A DNA stretch of 64,000 nucleotides from Dechloromonas sp. UBA6271 (GTDB lineage: Bacteria; Pseudomonadota; Gammaproteobacteria; Burkholderiales; Rhodocyclaceae), in contig DJUX01000060.1 of assembly GCA_002440665.1 (NCBI GenBank), positions 9,742 through 73,741 on the forward strand. Reading direction: 5' to 3'. The notes beneath the pieces were generated by a model. That model was not told the origin of the DNA and ran no database searches. It saw nothing but the letters and a program-made list of their open reading frames with translations. A program made the position numbers and the translations under genes. Numbering within the stretch: the first letter of the stretch is position 1; the number at the start of each line of letters is the position of its first letter. Of the stretch, positions 19,345 through 29,289 are shown piece after piece.

Positions 19345-21408
19345 ATGTCGGTTTTCACAAGGCTTTCCCGCTGGCTGTCCGGCCGCAGCCAACCTGCTGA
19401 AGAGCGCCTGAAGGCGGCGCTCGAAGCCTTTCGCGACCCCGCAGCCGACCCGCTCGAACTGGCGCGCCGGCTGGTTGCCGAAATTCGCCCGAAAAATCGG
19501 CGCGACACCGGGGTTGTCGAACGATACGAGTTTTTTCTGGCCTGCCTGGAAGCGGATGCCGATCTTCTGGCGATCTTCCGCAGCCGCGTCATGCATTTCA
19601 TCGCCACGCGCCGCCTCGTCACCTTCTTCACCGACAGCGGCATCCTGCCCGGCACCGGCTTCTTCTCGGAATGGTGGCGCATCCTGGGCGACCGCCTGCT
19701 GCCCGAGGTACCGGACGAGCGGCGCCTGAAGGACTGCATGCACGTCGTTTACGACCGCAGCGACGACTGGCGCTGGCAGGAGCAGATTCCGCTCGAGCAT
19801 TCGCAGCGCTTCTGGGCGCTGCTGGCGCCGGACGAAGAACTGCACAGCCTTGACTGGCGCGGTATCCAGGAACAGATCCATGACGCGGTGCTGCTGCTGG
19901 CGCACCGCGTCAGCGGCCTCGGCGTCGAGGGCGAACTGATGCGCGCCTCGCCCAGTTTCGATGACGACCTGCCGTGTTTCGTCGCGCTGTCGGCCGAGGC
20001 ACTCGATTTCGTCAATGCCCTGCGTGCCGCGCTCGACGACCCGTCCAGCCCGATCGACGACGGCAGCCAGCTGCTGGTCATCGCCGACCAGTGCCAAAGC
20101 ACGCTGCAGCGCATCCGCAAGCGGGCGCTGACGGTCGGTACCAGTCTGCATCTCAGCTACCTGCTGACACGCAGCGAGCAATGCCTGGAGCGCCTGCGCG
20201 AGCTGGTCGCCATTTTGACCGCTGCGCAGGCGTCGACCGCAAGAGGCAAGGCGATCGGCGCCTGGGTCGAGTTCGCGCGCGCTGCCTATCTCGCCGAGAA
20301 CCGCCGCAACAGCCTGAGCCATTACATGGCGCAACTCTCGACCCTGCTGGCGGTACGGGTGACCGAGAACGCGGCGCGCTCGGGCGAGCACTACATCTGC
20401 GAAACGCGCAGCGACTATGGCCAGATGTGGCGTTCGGCGGCCGGTGCCGGGGTGCTGATCGGCTGCATGGCGCTACTCAAGATTTTCGCCAGCGGCCTGC
20501 ATGCGCCGCTCATTGTCGAGGCCTTCCTGTTCAGCCTGATCTACGGCCTCGGCTTCGTCGCCATCTACCTGCTCGGCATGACGGTTGCCACCAAGCAGCC
20601 GGCGATGACCGCGCAGACGCTCGCCGGCCTGCTCGGCGATGTGCGGGCGACGCGCCAGGCGGAACTGGAGCGCCTGGTCGACGTAGTCGCCGCCGTCTGT
20701 CGCAGCCAGCTTGCCGCCATCGCCGGCAACGTCATGGTCGCGCTGCCGGTCGCCATTCTCCTCGGCCTCGGGCTCAGCCAGTGGCTCGGCCAGCCGGTCA
20801 TCGCGCTGGAGAAAGGCGCCCATCTGCTGGCCGACCTCGACCCGCTGAGTTGGGCGCTGCCGCATGCGGCGATCGCCGGTTTCTTTCTCTTCCTGTCCGG
20901 CCTGATCACCGGCTATTTCGACAACCAGGCCGCCTATAGCGACGTCGGCGCCCGCATCGCCCGCCTGCGCTGGCTGCGCGGCATGCTCGGCGGAGCGCGT
21001 GCGGCCCGGGCTGGCGCCTACATCCAGGATCATCTGGGCGGCATCATGGGCAATTTCCTGTTCGGCTGCATGCTCGGTTCCACTGGCGACATCGGCAAGA
21101 TGATTGGCCTGCCGCTGGATATCCGGCACATTGCCTTCGCCTCGGCCAATCTCGGCTACGCCTTCATCGGCTTCCAGTTCGAACTGCCGCTCAAGGTCAT
21201 CCTGTGGGCCGCGCTGGGCATCGCGCTGATCGGCCTGACCAATCTCGCGGTCAGCTTCGCGCTGGCCCTGCGCACGGCGCTCCGCGCCCGCGGCATTCGC
21301 TTCGCGCACTGGGGGGCGCTGCTGCGCGCCATCTGGCGGCGCTTCCGGCGCGAGCCGCGCAGCTTCCTGCTACCGCCGCGCGCGGTGGCGATCAACGGTC
21401 AAGGGTAA
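19345..21408 (+). CDS. SpecificRecomb (COG4389) family membrane protein
   Basis: The 687-residue protein belongs to the family labelled 'site-specific recombinase' (PF10136). The sequence argues for a membrane protein: the N-terminal 370 residues are soluble and helical, followed by hydrophobic segments near 380-410, 425-450, 485-505, 535-555 and 590-650. No recombinase catalytic motif is visible. It sits between a DUF3141 gene (11-nt gap) and tamA (9-nt gap), so an envelope role is more likely than recombination. The ATG at 19345 was chosen because no better start is near. Confidence 0.78.
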   Translation: MSVFTRLSRWLSGRSQPAEERLKAALEAFRDPAADPLELARRLVAEIRPKNRRDTGVVERYEFFLACLEADADLLAIFRSRVMHFIATRRLVTFFTDSGILPGTGFFSEWWRILGDRLLPEVPDERRLKDCMHVVYDRSDDWRWQEQIPLEHSQRFWALLAPDEELHSLDWRGIQEQIHDAVLLLAHRVSGLGVEGELMRASPSFDDDLPCFVALSAEALDFVNALRAALDDPSSPIDDGSQLLVIADQCQSTLQRIRKRALTVGTSLHLSYLLTRSEQCLERLRELVAILTAAQASTARGKAIGAWVEFARAAYLAENRRNSLSHYMAQLSTLLAVRVTENAARSGEHYICETRSDYGQMWRSAAGAGVLIGCMALLKIFASGLHAPLIVEAFLFSLIYGLGFVAIYLLGMTVATKQPAMTAQTLAGLLGDVRATRQAELERLVDVVAAVCRSQLAAIAGNVMVALPVAILLGLGLSQWLGQPVIALEKGAHLLADLDPLSWALPHAAIAGFFLFLSGLITGYFDNQAAYSDVGARIARLRWLRGMLGGARAARAGAYIQDHLGGIMGNFLFGCMLGSTGDIGKMIGLPLDIRHIAFASANLGYAFIGFQFELPLKVILWAALGIALIGLTNLAVSFALALRTALRARGIRFAHWGALLRAIWRRFRREPRSFLLPPRAVAINGQG

Positions 21409-21417
21409 AATAGGCAG

Positions 21418-23121
21418 GTGTCTGTCCTCTCGCGCGCCGTCCGGCGCCTGTTCCCGCTGGCCCTGCTCGTTCTTGCCCCACTCGCCGCGGCGGGCGGAAT
21501 CGACCTGCGCGCGCCGGATGAAATTGCCGAGCTGCTGACCCCTTTCCTGCCCGACGAGACGGCGCCGGGGGCGGGCGGCCAGGTCCGGCTGCAGCGGCTG
21601 GTCAGCCAGATTCTCGAAACCGAAGGTTATTTCTCGCCGCAGATCGAATTCGTGGACAGCGACGGGGTCGTGCGCCTGACGGTCGCCCCCGGCCCGCGCA
21701 CCGTGATCGCCGCAGTGGATGTTGCGGTCGACGGCCCGCTGGCGGCAAAAACGCGGCAGGAACTGATCGCCGGCTGGGAACTGCCGGTCGGCCAGCCGTT
21801 TCGCCAGCAGGACTGGAACAGCGCCAAGCAACAAGTCCTCTCGCGCCTGCTTGCGGAAAACCATGCCGCGGCCCGCCTCGTCGACAGCCAGGCGACGATC
21901 GACCCGGCGACCAGAGAGGCACGGCTGATGGCTCGCTACGACAGCGGCCCGCCCTTCCGCTTCGGCGAGTTGCGAGTCGAGGGCCTGGAACGCTACCCGG
22001 TGACGCTGGTCGAGCGCCACAACCGTACCGTGCGCCCCGGCGAGCCCTTCCGCGAAGCCGATCTCAATGCGCTGCAGACGACGCTGCAGGCGACACCGCA
22101 GTTCCGTTCGGTGCAGGTCAGCATCGACCGCGACACGCCGCCGGACGCCGATGGCGTCGTCACCGCGCCGGTCACCGTGCGCCTGAGCGAGCGCCCGGCG
22201 CATCGTCTTTCCTTCGGCGCCGGCATCAGCTCCAACACCGGCGCGCGTGTCGAAACCAATTTCCAGACGGCCGACCTCTTCGGCCAGGCCTGGGAATTGA
22301 ATACCGGCCTGCGTATCGAACAGAAGATGCAGACCGCCTACGCCGACGTTTTTCTTCCGCCGACCGAATCGCAGCGCCGTAACAGCGTCGGCGCCATGGT
22401 GCAGGCCACCGACATCCAGGGCCTGCGCACCGAGCGCATCGCCATCGGCGGCCAGCAGGCGTGGCGCGAGGGGCCGTTCGAAACACGGCTATCGCTGACC
22501 TGGCAGGACGAGCGGCTGGAGCCGCAGGGCGCGCCGGACAGCATCAACCGGGCGCTGGTCCCGAACGTGGCATGGACTTGGCGCCACGTCGACAACTTGC
22601 TCGACCCGCGCGACGGTATCGTGCTGCAGGGGCAGATCGGCGGGGCGACCAAGGCGGTGCTGTCGGATCAAAATTTCATCCGCCTGCTCGGGCGCTTCCA
22701 GTACTTCTTTCCCGTGGGCCGTCTAGATACGCTGATGTTGAGCGGCAATATCGGCTACACCATCGCCGACTCACGCAACGGCATTCCGCAGGAATATGTC
22801 TTCCGCACCGGCGGCACCGGCACGGTGCGCGGCTACAGCTACCAGAGCCTCGGCGTCAGCGAGGGCTCGGCCATCGTCGGCGGCCGCTACATGGCCAACG
22901 CCACCGTCGAATACACGCACTGGCTCGACGATACCTGGGGCATCGCCGCCTTCGTCGACGCCGGCAATGCGGTCGACGATCTGAGCAAGGTCGATCTCGC
23001 CTACGGCTACGGCCTTGGCGTCCGCTGGCGCACGGTGGCCGGGCCGATTGCCGTCGATCTCGCCTATGGCGAGCAGAGCGAAGCGGTCCACCTGCATTTC
23101 TCGCTGGCGATCCCGTTCTGA
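21418..23121 (+). CDS. tamA: TamA, BamA-family outer-membrane translocation subunit
   Basis: The 567-residue protein starts at GTG 21418 and has a signal peptide (RLFPLALLVLAPLAAAG), periplasmic POTRA domains to about residue 260 and a 16-strand Omp85 barrel ending in phenylalanine. The Omp85 motif 6 is visible as GGTGTVRGYSYQSLG. With TamB it forms the translocation and assembly module, which is linked to outer membrane protein insertion and lipid transport. tamB starts 1 nt after its stop, so the two are coupled. Confidence 0.93.
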   Translation: MSVLSRAVRRLFPLALLVLAPLAAAGGIDLRAPDEIAELLTPFLPDETAPGAGGQVRLQRLVSQILETEGYFSPQIEFVDSDGVVRLTVAPGPRTVIAAVDVAVDGPLAAKTRQELIAGWELPVGQPFRQQDWNSAKQQVLSRLLAENHAAARLVDSQATIDPATREARLMARYDSGPPFRFGELRVEGLERYPVTLVERHNRTVRPGEPFREADLNALQTTLQATPQFRSVQVSIDRDTPPDADGVVTAPVTVRLSERPAHRLSFGAGISSNTGARVETNFQTADLFGQAWELNTGLRIEQKMQTAYADVFLPPTESQRRNSVGAMVQATDIQGLRTERIAIGGQQAWREGPFETRLSLTWQDERLEPQGAPDSINRALVPNVAWTWRHVDNLLDPRDGIVLQGQIGGATKAVLSDQNFIRLLGRFQYFFPVGRLDTLMLSGNIGYTIADSRNGIPQEYVFRTGGTGTVRGYSYQSLGVSEGSAIVGGRYMANATVEYTHWLDDTWGIAAFVDAGNAVDDLSKVDLAYGYGLGVRWRTVAGPIAVDLAYGEQSEAVHLHFSLAIPF

Positions 23122-23122
23122 C

Positions 23123-26100
23123 ATGAAGCGACTTTTTCTCCTGCTTAACGTTGCCCTGCTCGCCGCCATCATCGCTGCCGGCTTCTGGCTCGGCTTCAGT
23201 GAGAGTGGCCTCGGTGCGCTCGCCCGCCTCGCCGGCGCGGCGAGCGGCGGCCGCTTCGCCGTCGAGCAGCCGAGCGGCCGCCTCGTCGGTCCGCTGGGGT
23301 TTGCCCGGCTGAGCTGGAAGGAGCCGGGGCTGGAGGTCGAGGTCGACGATCTGCGTATCGAGTGGACTCCTGCTGCCCTGTTCGAGAAGCGGCTGGTGAT
23401 CGGCGAACTCGCCGCGGCGCGGCTCCGGGTCGACATCGCCAGTTCCGACGAGGCGACGCCGCCGCCGGCCAGCCTGAACCTGCCGGTTGCGGTCGACATC
23501 GAAAAAATCGCCATTTCCCGGCTCGATTACGGCCAGGCGCTCAGCGCCGGCGACCTGCGCGGCGTTTTCACCAGCGACGGGCAAATCCACCGTCTGAGCG
23601 ACTTCAGCGCGCACCTCGGCCTGGCCAGAATCAGCGGCTCCGCCGAACTGGGTGGCGCCGCGCCGCTGTCCTTGCGGGCGGACGCCAGCGCTGTCGGGCA
23701 ACTCGACGACCGGCCAATGCGGCTGGCGGTCAGCGCCGCGGGCCCGCTCGAGCGCATCGTGCTGAAATTCGCCGCGCAGGAAGGGGTGCGCGGCAGCGGG
23801 CAGGCGCTGTTGACTCCCTTCGCCCGGCAGCCTTTTGCCGAGGCCAGTCTGGAACTCGCCGATGTCGATCCGGCCGCCTGGATAGACGGTGCCCCGGCCG
23901 CCCGCCTGACGCTGCAGGCCGATGTCCGGCCGGACGAGCGGCAAGCGGATACCATCACCGGCAGTTTCGAGTTGCGCAACGCCAGCGCCGGCCCGCTCGA
24001 CCGCCAGCGCTTGCCACTCGAGCGCCTGAGCGGTCGCTTTGCCTGGAATGATGACGGCGGCCACTTCAGTGACCTGCACGCGCGTTTCCCCGGGAGCAGC
24101 CGGCTGAGCGGCACCGCGCTCTGGCGCGACGCCGCCCTGAGCCTCGATCTGGCCGCCCGTGACCTCGATGCCGCACAACTGGCCAGTGTGTTGCGGTCGA
24201 CCCGCCTGAATGGCCCGATTTCAGCGACCGTCGGCAGCGCCCGCCAGCAGCTCATGTTCCGCCTCGCCGATCAACGTTTTACGCTCGTCGCCGAAGCCAG
24301 CCACGAGAACGGCAAGGTCAGCCTGACACGGCTGGAACTGAGTGCCGGTGACGCCGTGTTGCGGGCCAGTGGCGAACTGGCGACTAGTGAGGAAATGGCG
24401 TTTTCGGCCAGCGGTGAACTGGCGCGTTTCGACCCCAGCCGCTTCGCGCGGGTGCCGGCGGCGGCGCTCAACGGCACGCTGGCCGCCAAAGGCCGGCTGC
24501 AGCCGCGTCCCGTGGTCGAGGCGCAGTTCGCCCTGCGCGACAGCCGTTTCGCCGGCCAGCCGCTGACCGGGCGCGGCGAGCTGGTCATCGACTGGCCGCG
24601 TATCCCGCGCGCTGACGTGCAACTGGCGGCCGGGCCGAACCGGCTTACGGCGCGCGGCGCCTTCGGCCGCCCCGGCGACAGCCTGCGCGTCGACATCGAA
24701 GCCCCGGAACTTGGCCCCTACGGGCTCGATGGCAGCCTCGCCGGTTTCCTCCAACTCGCCGGCACGCCGGAAAACCTGACGCTGGCGGCCGAGCTGGCGA
24801 CGCCGCGTCTCGGCCTGCCGGGCATCGGGCGCCTCAAGGAGGCGAGCCTGACGGCCGACCTCGGCAGCCAGCCCGGGAGTCCGCTCAAGCTCGACCTGCG
24901 GGTGGCGAGCTTCGACGGCGTCGACCGGCCGGGGCTGCTCAAGAAGCTGAACCTGCAGGTCGCCGGTACGCGCCGCCAGCACAGCCTGCGCGCCGGTGGC
25001 GAAATCGCCGGCCGCAACGTGCTCGAACTGGCGGCCGAGGGCGGCTTCGCCGACGATCTCCAGAAACCGCGCTGGGATGGCAAGCTGACGGTCGCCCGGC
25101 TGACCACCGAACAACGCTTCCGTTCCTTCTCGCTGGCGCAGGCGGCGCCGCTGACGCTGGGCAGCGAGGCCTGGCGCATCGGTCCGGTAAACCTCGACGG
25201 CGACCCGTGGAAGCTGCGCCTGGCGGCCGAAGCCGGGGCGCAGCGCCTGCTCGTGGAAGCGGCTGTCCGCGGCCCCCGGCTGGGCAATATCGAGACGCGG
25301 CTGGAGGCGGGGATGCGCGACGCGTGGACGCTTAACCGGCAGGCGGCATGGTCGGGCTCGCTGCGCACCGAAACGCCCGACCTGGCCTGGTTGGCCGAAT
25401 TCCTCGACGAGCGCGGCACGACCGGCGGCCGCCTGAACAGTGAAGTGACGCTGGCCGGTACGCCGGAGCATCCCTTGCTTTCCGGGGTGTTCAAAGGCGA
25501 GGGGCTGGCGCTGGCGCTGCCGGAAACCGGGATGCGCCTGAGCGACGGGGCGCTCGACGCGCGCCTTGACGACAACCTGCTGCGCGTCAGCCAGCTGGCG
25601 TTCGCCAGCCCGCTGCAGCCGGCGCCGCGCCAGTTGCAGCGGGTGGCCGGCGAGCGCCTGGCCGAGATCACCGGCCGCCCCGGGCGGCTTGAAATTGCCG
25701 GTCAAATGCGCGTCGACCGCAGCAACGAGAGCGCGGCGCTCGAACTGCGCCTGGATCGCGTTGGCGTCTACCAGCTGCCCGACCGCTGGCTCACCGTTTC
25801 CGGCAACGGCAGCATTTCCTGGCTGGCCGAGACGCTGACGGTCAGGGGCCGGGTCGCGGTCGATGCCGCCTACTGGCAAATGGCGCCGATGGGTGCGCCG
25901 CGGCTGTCCGACGACGTGGTCATCCTCGCCGCCGACGGTACGGCGCAACCGGGCGGCTTCCGGCCGCGCCTCGACCTCGATCTGGAAACCGATCTCGGGC
26001 GCCAATTCATGTTCAGCGGCCTCGGCCTGGAAACCCGGCTCGCCGGCAGCGTCCGCCTGCAGGCACAGGGCCGCGACCTGCCGCGGGCCACCGGCCGCAT

Positions 26101-26770
26101 CCGCTCGCAGGGCGGCCGCTACGAGGCTTTTGGCCAGCAACTGGAAATCGAGCGCGGCATCCTGACCTTCCAGGGGCTGGTCGACAATCCGGCGATCGAT
26201 GCGCGGGCGATGCGCCGCGGGCTGGCGGTCGAGGCCGGCGTCCAGATCAGCGGCACGGTGCAGCGTCCCATCGTGCGCCTGGTTTCCGACCCGGACGTGC
26301 CGGATGTCGAGAAGCTGAGCTGGCTGGTCCTCGGGCACGGCCCGGAGCAGGGCGGAGCCGGCGCCGCCGGGCTGCTGTTGTCGGCGGCCGGCAGCCTCTT
26401 CGGCAACGAGTCGGGCGGTCTCGTGCGGCAGATCAAGCAGGGCTTCGGCATCGACGAATTCAGCGTGCGCCAGGGCGAGATCGGCGACAGCGGCGGCCGC
26501 CGGATGGGTAGCCGCGTCGTCGGCAGCACCTTCGATACGACGGCGGGCACCGGCAACCAGATTCTCAGCGTCGGTCGGCGCCTGTCGAGCAACGTGCTGC
26601 TCTCCTACGACCAGTCGCTCGGCCGCGCCGGCAGCGTGGTCAAGCTGAGCATCGCCCTCAATCGCCAGGTATCGCTGATCGCCCGCGCCGGCACCGACAA
26701 CGCGCTGGACGTCCTTTACAGCTTCGTTTTCGGTGAGCCGCCGTCGCGCCGCGAGCGCTCAGCCCGGTAA
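23123..26770 (+). CDS. tamB: TamB, inner-membrane-anchored translocation subunit
   Basis: The 1215-residue protein has an N-terminal membrane anchor (FLLLNVALLAAIIAAGFWLG), a long beta-rich AsmA/TamB repeat region and the conserved C-terminal DUF490 domain (GGRYEAFGQQLEIERG, VPDVEKLSWLVLGHG, SYDQSLGRAGSVVKL). It is typical in length for betaproteobacteria. It spans the periplasm to TamA. The ATG at 23123 comes 1 nt after the tamA stop. Its last 12 bases overlap the 3' end of the convergent MscS gene. Confidence 0.94.
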   Translation: MKRLFLLLNVALLAAIIAAGFWLGFSESGLGALARLAGAASGGRFAVEQPSGRLVGPLGFARLSWKEPGLEVEVDDLRIEWTPAALFEKRLVIGELAAARLRVDIASSDEATPPPASLNLPVAVDIEKIAISRLDYGQALSAGDLRGVFTSDGQIHRLSDFSAHLGLARISGSAELGGAAPLSLRADASAVGQLDDRPMRLAVSAAGPLERIVLKFAAQEGVRGSGQALLTPFARQPFAEASLELADVDPAAWIDGAPAARLTLQADVRPDERQADTITGSFELRNASAGPLDRQRLPLERLSGRFAWNDDGGHFSDLHARFPGSSRLSGTALWRDAALSLDLAARDLDAAQLASVLRSTRLNGPISATVGSARQQLMFRLADQRFTLVAEASHENGKVSLTRLELSAGDAVLRASGELATSEEMAFSASGELARFDPSRFARVPAAALNGTLAAKGRLQPRPVVEAQFALRDSRFAGQPLTGRGELVIDWPRIPRADVQLAAGPNRLTARGAFGRPGDSLRVDIEAPELGPYGLDGSLAGFLQLAGTPENLTLAAELATPRLGLPGIGRLKEASLTADLGSQPGSPLKLDLRVASFDGVDRPGLLKKLNLQVAGTRRQHSLRAGGEIAGRNVLELAAEGGFADDLQKPRWDGKLTVARLTTEQRFRSFSLAQAAPLTLGSEAWRIGPVNLDGDPWKLRLAAEAGAQRLLVEAAVRGPRLGNIETRLEAGMRDAWTLNRQAAWSGSLRTETPDLAWLAEFLDERGTTGGRLNSEVTLAGTPEHPLLSGVFKGEGLALALPETGMRLSDGALDARLDDNLLRVSQLAFASPLQPAPRQLQRVAGERLAEITGRPGRLEIAGQMRVDRSNESAALELRLDRVGVYQLPDRWLTVSGNGSISWLAETLTVRGRVAVDAAYWQMAPMGAPRLSDDVVILAADGTAQPGGFRPRLDLDLETDLGRQFMFSGLGLETRLAGSVRLQAQGRDLPRATGRIRSQGGRYEAFGQQLEIERGILTFQGLVDNPAIDARAMRRGLAVEAGVQISGTVQRPIVRLVSDPDVPDVEKLSWLVLGHGPEQGGAGAAGLLLSAAGSLFGNESGGLVRQIKQGFGIDEFSVRQGEIGDSGGRRMGSRVVGSTFDTTAGTGNQILSVGRRLSSNVLLSYDQSLGRAGSVVKLSIALNRQVSLIARAGTDNALDVLYSFVFGEPPSRRERSAR

Positions 26771-29125
26771 GCTGCCGCCCGCGGAGGGCACGACATGCAC
26801 TGGTAGCGCGTCGCCGACGTTGAGCCGGATGTCGCGCTGCGGGAAGGGGATGGCGATACCGGCTGTGCGCAGCTGCTTCTCGATCGCGAAGCGCAGGTCG
26901 CTGTCGATCCGTCGCCCCGGTACGCTGGCGTTGAGTTCGACCCAGAACACCAGCGTCATGACTTGGGCGTTGTCGCCGAAATCCTCGAAGAAGACAGCGG
27001 GCGGTGGATCCTTCAGCACCTGACTGTGGTCCTCGGCGCAGCCGGCGATGATATCGGCCGCCTCATGCACCGGCGAGCCGTAGGCGATGCCGACGCGGAT
27101 TTCGCGACGGATCTGCGAATTGGAATAGGTCCAGTTGACCACCTGGTTTTCCAGGAAGCTGGAATTGGGCACCAGCGCCTCGACGCCGTCGAAGCTGCGC
27201 ACTGTCGAGGCGCGCAGGTCGACGGCGGTGACGCGGCCGGTCGTGCCGCCGATGGCAACGATGTCGCCGACCCGGATCTTGCGCTCGAAGAGGATGATGA
27301 TGCCGCTGATGACGTTCTTGATGATCGTCTGCGTGCCGAAACCGATACCGATGGCCAGTGCGCCGCCCATGAAGGCGAAAGCGGTCAGCGGGATGCGCGC
27401 CACGTTGAGGACGAAGACGAGCAGCACGACGCCGAGCGAGATCACGACCCAGCGGCGGATGACGCTGGCCACCTGCTGGTCGACCCCGAAGCGGTCGACC
27501 ATGATCCGCTGAAATCGCCGGGCCAGGTGCGAGAACAGCCAGTAGCCGAGAATGAAGAGGAGCAGCCCGCCGATGCTCTTGCCGATCGTCACGCCATAGG
27601 TCACGGTCACCGTCCGGCCGTCGACGAGGGTCGAATCCTCGACCGCGAACATCTCGAATTCCCAGATCTGCTTGAGCTTCTGCACCAGTTGCAGCGCGCC
27701 CATCTTCCAGTAGCTGCCGGCGCCTTCGCCCGCGTAGCCGAAGTCGCCGGTCAGCCAGCGTTCGAGCTGGCGGTCAAAGCGCTCCGCTGCCTGGTTGATG
27801 CGCTGATAGGCCTCGAGGCGCTGCTTCAGGCTGCTGAGGACGGCTGACTCGTAGGTGGCGGCGGCGGCGTCGAGGGTCGTCCCGTCGATGCGCAGTTCCT
27901 GTTCGCGCACGGCCAACTCCGCTGCCGCCTGCAGGTCTTCGAAGAGCGGCCTGCGGGTATGCAGTTCCTCGCGGATGCGGCTGAGCACGGTGGTGACGGC
28001 CAGCCTGGTCTGCGCGTCGTCCGTCGACAGGCCGCGGTAGCGTTCCGCCCAGGCATTGCTGATGACCTGCGTCAGGGTCTGCAGCGAGTTGAGTGTCATC
28101 AGCACGACGCGGTCGGTTTCCAGGGTTTCGTCAAGCAGCTTGAGGCGGCGCGCGCCGTCGCCGGTGGACTCGGTGCTGGCCAGAGCTTTGGCGAGCTGTT
28201 CGCGCTCCACCGCGTGCCGGGTGTTTTCGGCGATCCGGCGGTCCAGTTCGGCGGCCAGCTTCGCCGTCACGTCGCGCAACCGGGCCTGCTGCTGCTCGGC
28301 TTCCTCCTTGCTCAGGTGCTGTCCCGGCAGGACGCGATCGATCAGGGCCTGTAGGTCGGTGCTGGTCGTCTGCAGGCCGGTAACTTCGGCCTGGACCAAT
28401 TCCTCGCCGAGGGCGATGTTGGCCAGCTCGGCATCGTTCAGCTTGAGGCGCAAGTCCGCCACGTCGCGGTTGTGGCGTTCGCGTTCAACTTCGTCGTCGC
28501 CGCTGGCCCGTGCCAGCCGGTCTTCGGCCAGGCGCTGCGCCTCGGCAGCGCGGCGCTGGGCTTCGACCTGTCCGCGCTTCTGGCTCTCCAGCGCCCGTTC
28601 GGTTGAGGTCAGGCTTTGCAGACGCTCGCGCACCGCGTTGAACTCCTGGCGCAGGGCGTCGACGCGGATCGCGGAATAGGGCGGCGGACCGGCAAACTCG
28701 GCGGTAAAGCTCTGCTGGTTCAGCGTATAGGGGCGGGCCTTGCGCAGGGTGTCGAGTTCGTCGAGCAGTTTCAGGCGCTCGCCGTAGGCGACGATCAGGC
28801 GCTCGAGCATACGCTGGCGCTTGGTCGTCAGGCCGTCCCCTTCTTCCGGTACGCCGCTGGCTTCCAGCTGGCGGCGCGCTTCGGCCAGTTGCTCCCGGGT
28901 CTGGGTGCGCTGGTCCGGCGCGGCGGGTTTGGCCGCCGCCGTTTTGGGCGCGCCGGCGCTTGTCGGGAGGCCAGGGATCGCGGCCTCCGCATTAGCCGTT
29001 GCCGCCAGCGCGAGCAGCATTGCGGCAGCGATGCGCCAGATGCCGGATGCAGGCGGCCACCCCTTGTCTGTCTGGTGGGGTGGGCGGGCTTCGGGAAGAC
29101 GGCTAGGAGTGGGAAAGCGGGCCAC
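26759..29125 (-). CDS. Large MscS-family mechanosensitive channel
   Basis: The protein (about 788 residues from GTG 29125) has a signal-like segment (GIWRIAAAMLLALAATANAEA), a long coiled-coil periplasmic region of about 400 residues, then hydrophobic segments and the MscS core. The pore helix region GGALAIGIGFGTQTIIKNVISGIIILFERKIRVGDIV and the beta domain are clear. The architecture resembles MscK/YbdG-related large channels. The start is uncertain because no ribosome binding site is visible before GTG 29125 and the frame is open further upstream. The gene follows DUF3141 paralog 2 on the same strand. Confidence 0.85.
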   Translation of the reverse strand: MARFPTPSRLPEARPPHQTDKGWPPASGIWRIAAAMLLALAATANAEAAIPGLPTSAGAPKTAAAKPAAPDQRTQTREQLAEARRQLEASGVPEEGDGLTTKRQRMLERLIVAYGERLKLLDELDTLRKARPYTLNQQSFTAEFAGPPPYSAIRVDALRQEFNAVRERLQSLTSTERALESQKRGQVEAQRRAAEAQRLAEDRLARASGDDEVERERHNRDVADLRLKLNDAELANIALGEELVQAEVTGLQTTSTDLQALIDRVLPGQHLSKEEAEQQQARLRDVTAKLAAELDRRIAENTRHAVEREQLAKALASTESTGDGARRLKLLDETLETDRVVLMTLNSLQTLTQVISNAWAERYRGLSTDDAQTRLAVTTVLSRIREELHTRRPLFEDLQAAAELAVREQELRIDGTTLDAAAATYESAVLSSLKQRLEAYQRINQAAERFDRQLERWLTGDFGYAGEGAGSYWKMGALQLVQKLKQIWEFEMFAVEDSTLVDGRTVTVTYGVTIGKSIGGLLLFILGYWLFSHLARRFQRIMVDRFGVDQQVASVIRRWVVISLGVVLLVFVLNVARIPLTAFAFMGGALAIGIGFGTQTIIKNVISGIIILFERKIRVGDIVAIGGTTGRVTAVDLRASTVRSFDGVEALVPNSSFLENQVVNWTYSNSQIRREIRVGIAYGSPVHEAADIIAGCAEDHSQVLKDPPPAVFFEDFGDNAQVMTLVFWVELNASVPGRRIDSDLRFAIEKQLRTAGIAIPFPQRDIRLNVGDALPVHVVPSAGGSLPG

Positions 29126-29230
29126 GTATATCGCTATCGATTTCAGTTGCGTAAGTATCCCCGCACAACATTGGCGAGTCCACCACGCGTTCGCCGGGTC
29201 AATATCTTTCCTTTTATTGATCTCGAACGA

Positions 29231-29263
29231 ATCTGCAGGGGGCGCAACCCCCGTTACGCAGAT
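29231..29263 (-). terminator. Hairpin between DUF3141 paralog 2 and the MscS gene
   Basis: ATCTGC/GCAGAT enclose a second stem GGGGG-CGCAA-CCCCC. No T tract follows on the minus strand, so termination is uncertain; it could instead protect the upstream mRNA end. Confidence 0.4.
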
Positions 29264-29289
29264 CACTTTGCGAGGAGCATTTTTGCCTG

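Noticed and set aside
19345..21408. A mobile-element recombinase
   Set aside because: Only the family name suggests recombination. The protein has membrane helices, no catalytic recombinase motif and no flanking repeats, and sits in an envelope operon.
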